A stretch of DNA of 64,000 bases from Ruminiclostridium herbifermentans (lineage in GTDB: Bacteria > Bacillota > Clostridia > Acetivibrionales > DSM-1351). The stretch is from NCBI RefSeq assembly GCF_005473905.2, contig NZ_CP061336.1:434001-498000 (forward strand), in the 5' to 3' direction. The notes under the pieces are model-generated. The model searched no databases. It was given only the letters and a program-made list of their open reading frames with translations, and had not been told where the DNA came from. Positions 45,267 to 53,569 of the stretch are shown here, one piece after another; the first letter of the stretch is position 1; each line of letters opens with the position of its first letter. The position numbers and the translations under genes are program-made.

Positions 45267-46568
45267 ATGGAAGCTATACAAACAGAGGCTCAAACTTATA
45301 AAAAGAAAAAACTGGTGAGAAATGCAGCAATAATATTTATAACTGTTGTTGTCTTACTGACATTTTTCTCAAAAACAATAAACAACTTTTTGCTTCCCGA
45401 GATTGAGATTACAAGTCCAAGAGCAGGAACTCTTACTAAGGAGATTACTGCTCAAGGAGAGGTTGTTCCATTAAATACTGAAACTATAAATGCATATGGA
45501 AATTGGAAAATTACAGATGTTAAAGTTAAAGAAGGCACAGAAGTAAAGAAAGGCGAAATACTAGCTACCATAGATGTAAGCGACATGAAGCTGGAAATAA
45601 AAAAAATGGAATTGAACCTGCTCAAAATGGAAAATTCTCTGAAATTATATCAGAACGGAACTCAAGCCATTGACCTTGAACAATACAGAGATGAGGTGCA
45701 ATTGGCTCAAAATGAAGTAGACAAAGCACAGAAGAAATTAGAGGAGCAGAAGAAATTATTTTCACTTGATGCAGTGGCTCTTGAAAGTGTTAATGATGCA
45801 GAAGAGCAGCTAGATAAGGCAAAAAGGGAGTATGAGCAGAAACAGAAGCTACTAAAACAAAAAGAAGATGAAATCAAAAAGAATGGTGAGGACTATCAAA
45901 CCATTATTAAAGAAAAACAAGCCGAACTTGAGTTATGTCGGATTGAACTGGAAACCATAAAGAAAAATTCTCCACAAGGAGGAACAATAAAGTCTCCTGT
46001 TGATGGTTTAATAAAGAGCTTATCCATTGAAAAGGGGTCTGTGGCAAATAGTGGGCAGACTTTATTTGAGATAATTAAAAGGGAAACTGATACATATATA
46101 AAATGGACACTAGATAGTAAGAGGGCTGGTGAGGTGGATAAAAGAGCCGAAGTTATGTTTTCCATAGCAGAACCTGAAAAGCTGGAGTTTAGCGGAGCCA
46201 TTAAGGAAAAGAAATATTTGCTGAATGAAGGAACTTACCAATATCTAGCTGAAGTGAAAAAAGAGGGGCTAAATTTAGAAATAGGACAAAAGGTTGACGT
46301 ACTTGTGAAAAAATCAAGTACACCTTATCCAAAGCTTGTACCTAATAGCAGTATTACAAAAGAAATCGGAAAGTCCTGCGTTTATGTGATGAAAACAAAG
46401 AACGGCATAATGGGTGAAGAAAGATATGTACAAAAGGTAGAAGTTACTGTGGATGAATCAGATAATTTTTATAGTGCAATATCAGGTGGAGGTCTTACTG
46501 AAGATGATAAAGTAGTTACCTTTAGCAGCAAACCATTATCTGACAAAATACAGGTTAAATTGAGGTGA
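45267..46568 (+). CDS. HlyD/MacA-type membrane-fusion adaptor
   Basis: A 433-residue protein with one N-terminal membrane anchor (residues 18-40), a biotinyl-lipoyl-like domain (GTLTKEITAQGEV, WKITDVKVKEGTEVKKGEIL), a long coiled coil (about residues 110-225, many Glu/Lys/Gln), a returning lipoyl half (IKSPVDGLIKSLSIEKGSV) and a beta-barrel end. It fits the adaptor subunits that work with MacB-type ABC exporters in Gram-positives. It overlaps the next gene by four bases (GTGA), so the two form one transporter. Confidence 0.88.
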   Translation: MEAIQTEAQTYKKKKLVRNAAIIFITVVVLLTFFSKTINNFLLPEIEITSPRAGTLTKEITAQGEVVPLNTETINAYGNWKITDVKVKEGTEVKKGEILATIDVSDMKLEIKKMELNLLKMENSLKLYQNGTQAIDLEQYRDEVQLAQNEVDKAQKKLEEQKKLFSLDAVALESVNDAEEQLDKAKREYEQKQKLLKQKEDEIKKNGEDYQTIIKEKQAELELCRIELETIKKNSPQGGTIKSPVDGLIKSLSIEKGSVANSGQTLFEIIKRETDTYIKWTLDSKRAGEVDKRAEVMFSIAEPEKLEFSGAIKEKKYLLNEGTYQYLAEVKKEGLNLEIGQKVDVLVKKSSTPYPKLVPNSSITKEIGKSCVYVMKTKNGIMGEERYVQKVEVTVDESDNFYSAISGGGLTEDDKVVTFSSKPLSDKIQVKLR

Positions 46569-47989
46569 GGCAATTGGGCATTAAAAAGCTGCAGAAATAT
46601 TCTATTAAAAAATTAATTATCCTAATGTCATCACTCTTTTTTATGGTTATAAGTATAAATAGTATTTCTTTGAATATAAGATATACTTATAAAAATGACT
46701 ATGCAAGCAGAATGGAAATAAACCTTAGAGGTAATTATGTTAACCAAAATAATTTGATTAAAGCAAGTGATATTGAAGACTTAGCGAAGTCATTTCCAAA
46801 TGGCAGTATTTCATACATGACACAGTCTGATTCTATTATTGAGGCAAACCATGCCATTTTCCCTATAAAGGCTGTATTGTCGGCAGAAAATGCTGATAAA
46901 TTTTTAGGTTTGGATATACTCAGAGGGTGTTTTATTAATAGTGAGCAATATCAATATGGCAATAAAGTGGCAGTTATAAGTGATACAATAGCATATAAGC
47001 TTTTTATGTCTCACAATGTAATTGGCAATGAAATATATATTTCTGATATAAAGTACAAAATAATAGGGGTGTACAAAAGTAAAAACTCCATTCTTTCTGT
47101 ACTTGCTTCTGATGGAATTGAAAGAGTTTATATACCTTTTAAAAGTACGACAGATAATGCTTCTAAAATCCCGTATACTATTTTTATTAAAGATGAAAGT
47201 CTGAAAGAAAAGCCTTTTAGAGTTCATACATTGGAGGGTATAATTAAGGAGCGCCTAAGAAAAGAACCCAATATGTACAGAATTAATGACTTTTATGAAA
47301 GTTCAATTTACACGTCACAGCCATTTTTATTATTTATATTTTTAGTGGGAGTATTATTAATTTGTAAGGTTATTAAATATTTTATTAAATATTTAAAATT
47401 TGGCTTTTTGAATCTAAAAAGCGGATTAAGAAATAATTATTTAGTTGGAATTCTGTTTAAATGGAAACTGCCGATAATTATATATATTATCGGAACTGCA
47501 CTTATACTTATTTTACTAGGAGAAATAGGCAAGAATATAACATTTAAAGGTGCAATACCTCCGGAATATATTCCGGTTGATAATATATTTGACTTCAAGT
47601 TTTATGCAAATAAGATAAGAGAGGCGATTTATGGTTTGAACAGCAATTTTGGGTATATACCTACACAACTGGAACTTTTTTTAAGATATAACCTTTTGGT
47701 TGTTTATATTTCAATACTGTTTTTGATTTTAAATTTTATTGCTGTGCTATCTGCTATAAAACTTGATAAACTAGTTTCTGGAACAATAACAAAACAAATG
47801 GCAGCATTAGCTGCTTCAGTGGTTATTGGTTTGGCTATTTCTTTTATCGCTTGCTTGTTATTTGGAATTAGCTATATTATTCCAATAAAAGAAATGTTAA
47901 TTTTAATTGTTTTTTTGGATGTGACATTTATAAATGAAAATAATGTGGATGCTTTATCTGATAAACTCTATGCAAGATTGAATGGATAA
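46565..47989 (+). CDS. MacB/FtsX-type ABC transporter permease
   Basis: A 474-residue membrane protein: an N-terminal helix, an extracellular MacB-like periplasmic core domain (about residues 45-255, with GNEIYISDIKYKIIGVYKS), and then several membrane helices in the C-terminal half. It lacks an ATP-binding domain, and no separate ATPase gene stands next to it, although MacB-type permeases need one. With the HlyD-type adaptor it may form a peptide or antibiotic efflux (immunity) pump that borrows an ATPase encoded elsewhere. GTG start overlapping the adaptor stop. Its last codons are part of a hairpin. Confidence 0.75.
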   Translation: MRQLGIKKLQKYSIKKLIILMSSLFFMVISINSISLNIRYTYKNDYASRMEINLRGNYVNQNNLIKASDIEDLAKSFPNGSISYMTQSDSIIEANHAIFPIKAVLSAENADKFLGLDILRGCFINSEQYQYGNKVAVISDTIAYKLFMSHNVIGNEIYISDIKYKIIGVYKSKNSILSVLASDGIERVYIPFKSTTDNASKIPYTIFIKDESLKEKPFRVHTLEGIIKERLRKEPNMYRINDFYESSIYTSQPFLLFIFLVGVLLICKVIKYFIKYLKFGFLNLKSGLRNNYLVGILFKWKLPIIIYIIGTALILILLGEIGKNITFKGAIPPEYIPVDNIFDFKFYANKIREAIYGLNSNFGYIPTQLELFLRYNLLVVYISILFLILNFIAVLSAIKLDKLVSGTITKQMAALAASVVIGLAISFIACLLFGISYIIPIKEMLILIVFLDVTFINENNVDALSDKLYARLNG

Positions 47990-48006
47990 GCAGCGCCTGC
48001 TTATCC
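47984..48006 (+). terminator. Short hairpin over the stop codon
   Basis: GGATAAGCA and TGCTTATCC form a 9-bp stem with a 5-base loop that includes the stop codon of the permease gene. No T-run follows, so termination strength is uncertain. Confidence 0.5.
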
Positions 48007-48007
48007 C

Positions 48008-48486
48008 ATTTATCTAAGTTCTGCTCGTGTCCCATATAAGCCGAGGGAAAAATAAAAGTACTGGCATACTGGCACTTCTGTAAAAGCTTATTTAAGTTGT
48101 ATCTATGTACCAAATAAGCCGAGGGAAAAGTAAAAGTACTGGCATACTGGCACTTCTGTAAAAGCTTATCTAAGTTGTGCTCGTGCACCAAATAGGCCAA
48201 GGATTAATTAGTACACTGGCTTATTGGTACTCCACTAAAAGTTTATCTAAGTTATACCCGCGTCCCATATAAGCCAATGAAAAAATAAAAGTACTGGCAT
48301 ACTGGTACTTCTGTAAAAGCTTATTTAAGTTGTATCTATGTACTAAATAAGCCAATGAAAAAATAAAAGTACTGACATACTGGCACTTCTGTAAAAGCAT
48401 ATCTAAGTTGTGCTCGCGCACCATATATGCAAGAAAAAATTATGTCATTGGCTTACTGATACTCCCGCACAAACTTATCTAAATGG
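48008..48486. repeat. Tandem array of 78-bp repeats, about six copies
   Basis: Units recur with their shared (A/T)AAGCC-like element at 48041, 48119, 48197, 48274, 48352 and about 48430, i.e. a period of 78 bases (once 77). Each holds AAAAGTACTGGCATACTGG, CACTTCTGTAAAAGCTTAT and a TAAGTTGT block. The units are similar but not identical. Because 78 is a multiple of three, the minus strand stays open over several units as a 26-residue repeat, but no ribosome binding site or known family supports a gene. Confidence 0.85.
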
Positions 48487-48697
48487 GCTGCTTCTAAGAT
48501 ATTTGTTGAATTTGTATTGGTTCATCCATAGTTAATTATGCCGCCTTACTACATATTTGTTGAATTAATCTTGTATTTTTTCAAAAATATTATCCAAAAT
48601 AATAACGAAAAATATATTGGGACTGTTGCACAAACTATTATTTCTTGGTTTACAACAGCCACAAATTCTTTTATTTAGAAGAGGGAGGACTTAGATC

Positions 48698-48826
48698 ATG
48701 GAAAAAAATAAGCAGCAACCTGACCAAAGAAAAGCAAGAGCCGAGACAAGTAACGGGAAAATTCCAAATCCAGGTCAGAATTCAAACACAGATAGCAATA
48801 AAAAACAAAAAGGCAAGGACAAATAA
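48698..48826 (+). CDS. Small hydrophilic protein, 42 aa
   Basis: A short gene with a good ribosome binding site (GAGGGAGGAC) before ATG 48698. The product is very hydrophilic, rich in Lys, Gln, Asn and Arg, without hydrophobic segments (EKNKQQPDQRKARAETSNGK then IPNPGQNSNTDSNKK and a Lys-rich end). It resembles in composition small spore-associated or disordered proteins, but I do not recognise a family. Confidence 0.55.
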   Translation: MEKNKQQPDQRKARAETSNGKIPNPGQNSNTDSNKKQKGKDK

Positions 48827-49420
48827 TATATATTCACTATTTTGTTAACAAACTATTGATAGATTTGAACACTCATGAACCAAGCTAATTAAATTGGTCA
48901 ATAGTAACTTTTGGCTAATGTCTTCGCGACGATATTAAGTCGTCTCTTTTGGTAAATTAAGTTTTTGATCTGTTTTGAACTTAGTTTGGGTTTGAACTAA
49001 TTCTCTGATTAACTCAAAAAACAACTTTGTGCTATAATTTTGCTTTTTCAAGCAATAAAAAACTTACAAGTGTTTATTTGAGTGTATTGGTGGGAGTAAT
49101 TTCAAACCCAGACTAAATCCAGGTATCAGCGCATATTTAGCAGACGGTTATTGACTTTACAAAGAGTGTCCCACTTTGAGAATAGAGAGTTAGGTCTGTT
49201 TTGTCAAATATAGACATAATAGTTTAATTATTAACATTTATTTGTAGCATATGGTTATTTGTGATTGACGAAATATGGCTAAAAGCATATAATTACAGGT
49301 GTATAATGCATTTTAAATGCTATTTTTTATGCAATTATAAGGCACTCTTTTATGCATTGCCTTTAGTTTTTGGCTTATATGATATGCTATATTATATGTT
49401 ACCAAGGGGGATATGTACTT
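48827..49420. other. Intergenic region before lipoprotein gene
   Basis: About 590 bases with no supported gene. A short inverted repeat, GACGATATTAAGTCGTC, lies at 48928-48944. Confidence 0.4.
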
Positions 49421-50722
49421 ATGTTAAAGAAGTGGGTTAGTTTAATCTTGATAGTAATTATGTCAGTAACTATTTTGGGTACAGGCTGTTCCGATGACAA
49501 GGCTTCAAAAAACGACAAAGTTGAAACTACTGAAAATGCTTCAAATACCTCAGAAAATGATGAGAAGATTCTTAATGTATGCTACTTCTCGCCGCTATAT
49601 GATTATTATTCATTAATTTTCCAAAATTATGGTCGTATTCATAGCGATATAAAACTTAAAGAAAAAGTATTAACAGTGGATGGCTTTGATTCTTTTCAAG
49701 AAACATTTCAGGCTGAACTTGCTGCTGGTAAAGGAGCAGACATTATATCACTTCCTATTTGGGGATTACCTAATAATTACAAGCTAATGCAGGACGAGGT
49801 GCTGTGTGATTTAAACCCTTTGATTTCTAATGATATTGAGCTAAAACTTCAAAATTACAATGAGATTGTTATGAATTCTGGTGTATATAACGGAAAAAGA
49901 TATTTTATCCCTGTAGACTATTGCTTTAGCTATTTCTATACATATGATGCAGTATTAGGAGACTATAAAATAGATTCAACAAAATGGACTTGGGATGACA
50001 TAGTTAAAGTTGCAAGAGAATACTCTGAAAATGAAAAAAGTATATGTAAATATTTCTTTGATTCTAAATTTAATTTCTTCGATTTGAAATATTCAGATAA
50101 AGCCTCTTATGTAGATTATAACAACAAAACTTCAAGCTTTAATTCTGAAAGATTTATAAAGTTATTACAAACATATAAAGAACTTCTGCCATATGTATGT
50201 CCATTTGAAGAAGAAAATCAAGTACTTAGTAATGAAGATAGATTGAAATTAAGTTTGCTTCACTCGGAAAATTATACGGGAATTGTAAAGAATACTACAG
50301 GCTATGTAAAAGTATTTGACCAAGATCCTGTTTATGTACCTTACCCTACTTATGATGGAGATAATAGTGTAAATGCTTTTGCAACAAATATTGTAGCCAT
50401 AACTTCGAAATGTGAACTTAAGGAAGAAGCCTTTGATTTTATAAAGATAATGTTGTCAAAGACCTTGCAAGACGATGAGGTATTAAATGCTCCTGTAATG
50501 AATTCTGTATTTGAAGAACATGGTAATATTTTTAAATCTAGAACTAAATCAAAGAATTCAATTGTGGATATATTTGAAAAAGTTAATAGTTGCACTCTTG
50601 GTGATGGCAGCGTAGATGAGATAATCAAGGCTGAACTTCCAGATTTCGTTAGTGGTGTAAAAACTGCAGAGCAGACTGCACAGGCAATAGACGAAAAGGT
50701 AAAAGCTCTATTAAATGAGTAA
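49421..50722 (+). CDS. Family-1 extracellular solute-binding lipoprotein
   Basis: A 433-residue lipoprotein (signal ending LGTGCSDDK), closest to the protein at 13854: AAGKGADIISLPIWGLP, LCDLNPLIS, NGKRYFIPVDYCFSYFYTYD, ITSKCELKEEAFDFIKIMLS, and the closing AEQTAQAIDEKVKALLNE. These two form a subfamily distinct from the copies at 15305 and 41314. ATG 49421 follows AAGGGGG by ten bases; longer upstream in-frame starts would not give a proper signal peptide. A terminator follows. Confidence 0.87.
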   Translation: MLKKWVSLILIVIMSVTILGTGCSDDKASKNDKVETTENASNTSENDEKILNVCYFSPLYDYYSLIFQNYGRIHSDIKLKEKVLTVDGFDSFQETFQAELAAGKGADIISLPIWGLPNNYKLMQDEVLCDLNPLISNDIELKLQNYNEIVMNSGVYNGKRYFIPVDYCFSYFYTYDAVLGDYKIDSTKWTWDDIVKVAREYSENEKSICKYFFDSKFNFFDLKYSDKASYVDYNNKTSSFNSERFIKLLQTYKELLPYVCPFEEENQVLSNEDRLKLSLLHSENYTGIVKNTTGYVKVFDQDPVYVPYPTYDGDNSVNAFATNIVAITSKCELKEEAFDFIKIMLSKTLQDDEVLNAPVMNSVFEEHGNIFKSRTKSKNSIVDIFEKVNSCTLGDGSVDEIIKAELPDFVSGVKTAEQTAQAIDEKVKALLNE

Positions 50723-50776
50723 ACTTAGATATACTGTAGAAAAAAGACATTCATGCTATTTATTTTATAAAAATAA

Positions 50777-50815
50777 GAGCCGAAATCCATGTAAATATTG
50801 GATTCTCGGCTTTTG
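50777..50815 (+). terminator. Terminator after the lipoprotein gene
   Basis: AGCCGAAATCC pairs with GGATTCTCGGCT across about 11 bases, followed by TTTTGATTTG. Confidence 0.8.
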
Positions 50816-50842
50816 ATTTGTCAATGTGTTTACCCCAAATGA

Positions 50843-51010
50843 CATGTTATCTCCTGGATTTTTAAAATCATTCTTATGAATTATTTTCTGAATAAAATCT
50901 TTTGGTAAAGCTCTCATAAAAAAATCTCTTCTATAGTTAATACTTAACCAAAGAAGAGTATTTCTCTTGATTTATACACAAAATTTTTACAGCGTCGAGT
51001 CTCATAAAAA
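50843..51010 (-). pseudogene. Probable IS256-type transposase 5' remnant
   Basis: On the minus strand, ATG 50918 opens a short frame (RALPKDFIQKIIHKNDFKNP, then GDNMSFG) that resembles the first residues of IS256-type transposases. Upstream of it lies GACGCTGTAAAAATTTTGTG, which looks like the terminal repeat of this IS type. Only about 27 codons remain before the likeness ends. The assignment rests on pattern memory and is moderate. Confidence 0.45.
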
Positions 51011-51117
51011 ATAAGTTTTTTAACCAAACTAATTCAAGCAATTATTTTGGCAACAAACCATTGATAAGTTTGAACGCCGATAGATTTTGTGTGGGAAAGC
51101 TGAGCAATTTAATAAAG

Positions 51118-51471
51118 CTACTCATTTTTGAGTAGAGTTCTAAAGTATATTATATTTTTATCTGGATCATAAAAACTCATGTTTTTAGCTCCCCAAGGCC
51201 GTAATTTTGGTTTTTCTATGATTTCAACACCTAACCCAAGGAGTCTATTATATTCTGCATCAACATCATCAACAGTAAAAGCTAAGCACATATTTTGATT
51301 AGTGTTATTTTTATGTGTACCATCATTATAAATTGTTAGCATTGTTTCTTCTGAAATAATCGTTTGATGTATATTATCATTGCTTCCATTATCTACACCT
51401 AATAAAAGCTTATAAAAATCAGCTAATTTTTTAACATCATTTGTTAATAATCCTACTTCACCTATTTTCAT
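51118..51471 (-). CDS. VOC (glyoxalase/bleomycin-resistance fold) protein
   Basis: A 117-residue single-domain VOC protein: KIGEVGLLTNDVKKLADFYK at the start, LAFTVDDVDAEYNRLLGLGV in the middle and SFYDPDKNIIYF at the end, the usual paired beta-alpha-beta-beta-beta units. The family includes metal-dependent lyases, dioxygenases and antibiotic-binding proteins; the substrate cannot be told. ATG 51471 is chosen because GGAGG lies seven bases upstream; a TTG four codons earlier falls inside this site. Single gene. Confidence 0.85.
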   Translation of the reverse strand: MKIGEVGLLTNDVKKLADFYKLLLGVDNGSNDNIHQTIISEETMLTIYNDGTHKNNTNQNMCLAFTVDDVDAEYNRLLGLGVEIIEKPKLRPWGAKNMSFYDPDKNIIYFRTLLKNE

Positions 51472-51483
51472 AATAACCTCCAA

Positions 51484-51950
51484 GCCCCAATTAGAAAAAA
51501 ATTATGTTAAACTATCAGTGAAAACCAACAAGTAGCAGCACCTTTTCAAATTAAAGTTATAACTATACCAATATGAAGTAAAATTACATAAAAGAATTTT
51601 AGTGTATTAATAAAAATGAAACTTCCCCAATCGCAATGACTGAGGAAGCTATGTAATAGTCCTTAATTCCTTAACAATTTTAGTATACTACAAATTATTA
51701 TTTTTTTCTAGTATGAAATATAATATGTTAAATTAATATTTTAATAGATAAAATTGATAAAAATTCCGTGAAATTGATAAATTTCTGTGAAAATTTTCGT
51801 GATGATACAAAACACTATTTCAATGACACACTTTGATTGCCCTGCATATACTGAATTATAGGATGACTTAATTTGATAGAAAATGAGACTATATCAGATA
51901 CATAGCTATTGAAGTAGGTCAATAATACAGAAAGTGAAGGGTGAGTACTA
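51484..51950. other. Intergenic region
   Basis: About 470 bases without a gene. A small hairpin with arms CTTCC and GGAAG (51622-51648) followed on the minus strand by TTTCATTTTTATT looks like a leftward terminator, but no leftward gene stands before it. Confidence 0.45.
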
Positions 51951-53228
51951 TTGAGAATACATGTTGTTAAACCAGGAGAAAGCATATATTTAATTGCACA
52001 GCAGTATAGGGTTTCTCCTCAAAAAATTATTTCAGATAATGAACTTGAAAACCCTGAACAGCTTGTAATTGGGCAAACACTTGTAATCCTTGAGGGCAAT
52101 CGAAGTCACAGGGTTGCTTCAGGTGAGACACTATATTCTATTTCAAGAGATTATAAATTAACCGTGGATGAGTTGCTCAACGCAAACCCTCAAATATCAA
52201 ATCCTTCAATGATTTTTGTTGGGCAAATTATAACGATTCCTCCAAAGACCATAAATTTTGGTTCCATTGAAGTTAATGGATATGCATTTCCCAACATAGA
52301 TATGGAGGTTCTCAGAAAAACTCTTCCATCTCTAACATACCTCAGTATATTTAGTTATCAGGTAAAGCCTGATGGCTCATTAACTACGATACAAGATACT
52401 CCACTAATAAATGCTGCTAGAAATGCTGGTGTTGCACCGCTAATGGTAATAACCAATATTAAAGAAGGCGGAAGCTTCGATAGTGATTTAGCACATACTA
52501 TATTGACTAATACTTCGGTTCAGAATAATCTTATAGCAAATATAACAAAAACATTAAAAGATAAGTCCTACTATGGTCTTGATATAGATTTTGAGTATAT
52601 ATATGCTTATGATAGAGATAATTACAATAATTTTCTAAGAAGAATTACCGCAGTTCTTAGACCTTTAGGCTATACTGTGACTACTGCTGTTGCTCCAAAG
52701 ATATCGGCAGACCAGCTGGGAGTTCTTTATCAGGCTCATGATTATCCTATACATGGCGCGCTTGTTGACCATGTAATTATTATGACATACGAATGGGGAT
52801 TTACCTATGGACCACCTATGGCAGTAGCTCCAATAAACCAAGTTAGAAGAGTAATAAATTATGCAGTAACTGCAATTCCGCGTAACAAGATATTTATGGG
52901 AATACCTAATTATGGTTATGATTGGACTTTGCCATACAAGCCAGGTACAGCTGCCAGAGCACTATCCAATCCAGGTGCTGTTCAGTTGGCATATGAAGTA
53001 GGAGCAAATATACAATTTGACCCTGTATCTCAGTCGCCATTTTTTAAGTACTATGATTCCTCAGGAAGACAGCATGAGGTCTGGTTTGAGGATGCAAGAA
53101 GCATATTGGCAAAATTAGAACTGGCAAATGAATATAGACTCGGAGGCATCAGCTATTGGACTATAGGAAGGTATTTCCCGCAGAATTGGCTGATTTTAAA
53201 CTCAGTTTTTAAGGTTAAAAAGGTTTAA
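51951..53228 (+). CDS. LysM-GH18 protein, YaaH-like spore cortex hydrolase type
   Basis: A 425-residue protein with two N-terminal LysM peptidoglycan-binding domains (residues 2-47, HVVKPGESIYLIAQQYRVSP; and 53-97, HRVASGETLYSISRDYKLTV) and a C-terminal glycoside hydrolase 18 domain. The GH18 catalytic motif is GLDIDFEYI with the acid Glu at about residue 215; IMTYEW and ISYWTIG are further landmarks. The design matches YaaH/SleL-type enzymes that act on spore cortex. There is no signal peptide, as for many coat-localised members. TTG start after GAAGGGTGAG. A terminator follows. Confidence 0.88.
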   Translation: MRIHVVKPGESIYLIAQQYRVSPQKIISDNELENPEQLVIGQTLVILEGNRSHRVASGETLYSISRDYKLTVDELLNANPQISNPSMIFVGQIITIPPKTINFGSIEVNGYAFPNIDMEVLRKTLPSLTYLSIFSYQVKPDGSLTTIQDTPLINAARNAGVAPLMVITNIKEGGSFDSDLAHTILTNTSVQNNLIANITKTLKDKSYYGLDIDFEYIYAYDRDNYNNFLRRITAVLRPLGYTVTTAVAPKISADQLGVLYQAHDYPIHGALVDHVIIMTYEWGFTYGPPMAVAPINQVRRVINYAVTAIPRNKIFMGIPNYGYDWTLPYKPGTAARALSNPGAVQLAYEVGANIQFDPVSQSPFFKYYDSSGRQHEVWFEDARSILAKLELANEYRLGGISYWTIGRYFPQNWLILNSVFKVKKV

Positions 53229-53288
53229 AAATAAAAAAAGCAACTTTAGCACATAAAATTTTATCTGTGATTGGAGATATATAAATAA

Positions 53289-53346
53289 AAGGATGCAGCA
53301 AAGTAATACTATAGTTGTATTATTTGAGGCATCCTTGTTATATTTT
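53289..53346 (+). terminator. Terminator after the LysM-GH18 gene
   Basis: AAGGATGC (53289-53296) pairs with GCATCCTT (53329-53336), with an inner TAATAC/GTATTA stem, followed by GTTATATTTTTAAA. Confidence 0.75.
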
Positions 53347-53569
53347 TAAAAAAATATCTTTTCTTGATTAAAAATGCGAAATTGTATTTCAAATATTTAT
53401 ATTTAAATGCTTGATAATAAAACTATTTGTGATAAAATAGTCCTGTCAAATTTTCTTTTGTAGAGCTTGCTTTTGATTTATCTGCTAAATTTATCTAGTT
53501 AATACCAATTGAATAGATTATTTGAAAGGATAATATTAAAGTGCAAGAGATTAATTTAGGAGGGGAAGT
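53347..53569 (+). promoter_or_regulatory. Leader of the purine permease gene
   Basis: TTGATA near 53410 and GATAAAAT about 16-17 bases later form a possible promoter. I looked for a purine riboswitch and did not find its conserved three-way junction. Confidence 0.35.

Noticed and set aside
47928-48424. Two minus-strand frames over the tandem repeats as genes
   Set aside because: They arise because the repeat period is a multiple of three; no ribosome binding site, and one runs into the end of the plus-strand permease gene.
48008-48486. Tandem repeats as a CRISPR array
   Set aside because: The whole 78-bp unit repeats with gradual divergence; there are no short identical repeats with unique spacers and no cas genes.
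48645-48848. 67-residue frame overlapping the 42-residue gene
   Set aside because: It has no ribosome binding site, while the 42-residue frame starts directly after GAGGGAGG.
53347-53569. Purine riboswitch before the NCS2 permease
   Set aside because: The conserved junction and loop sequences of the purine aptamer are not present.
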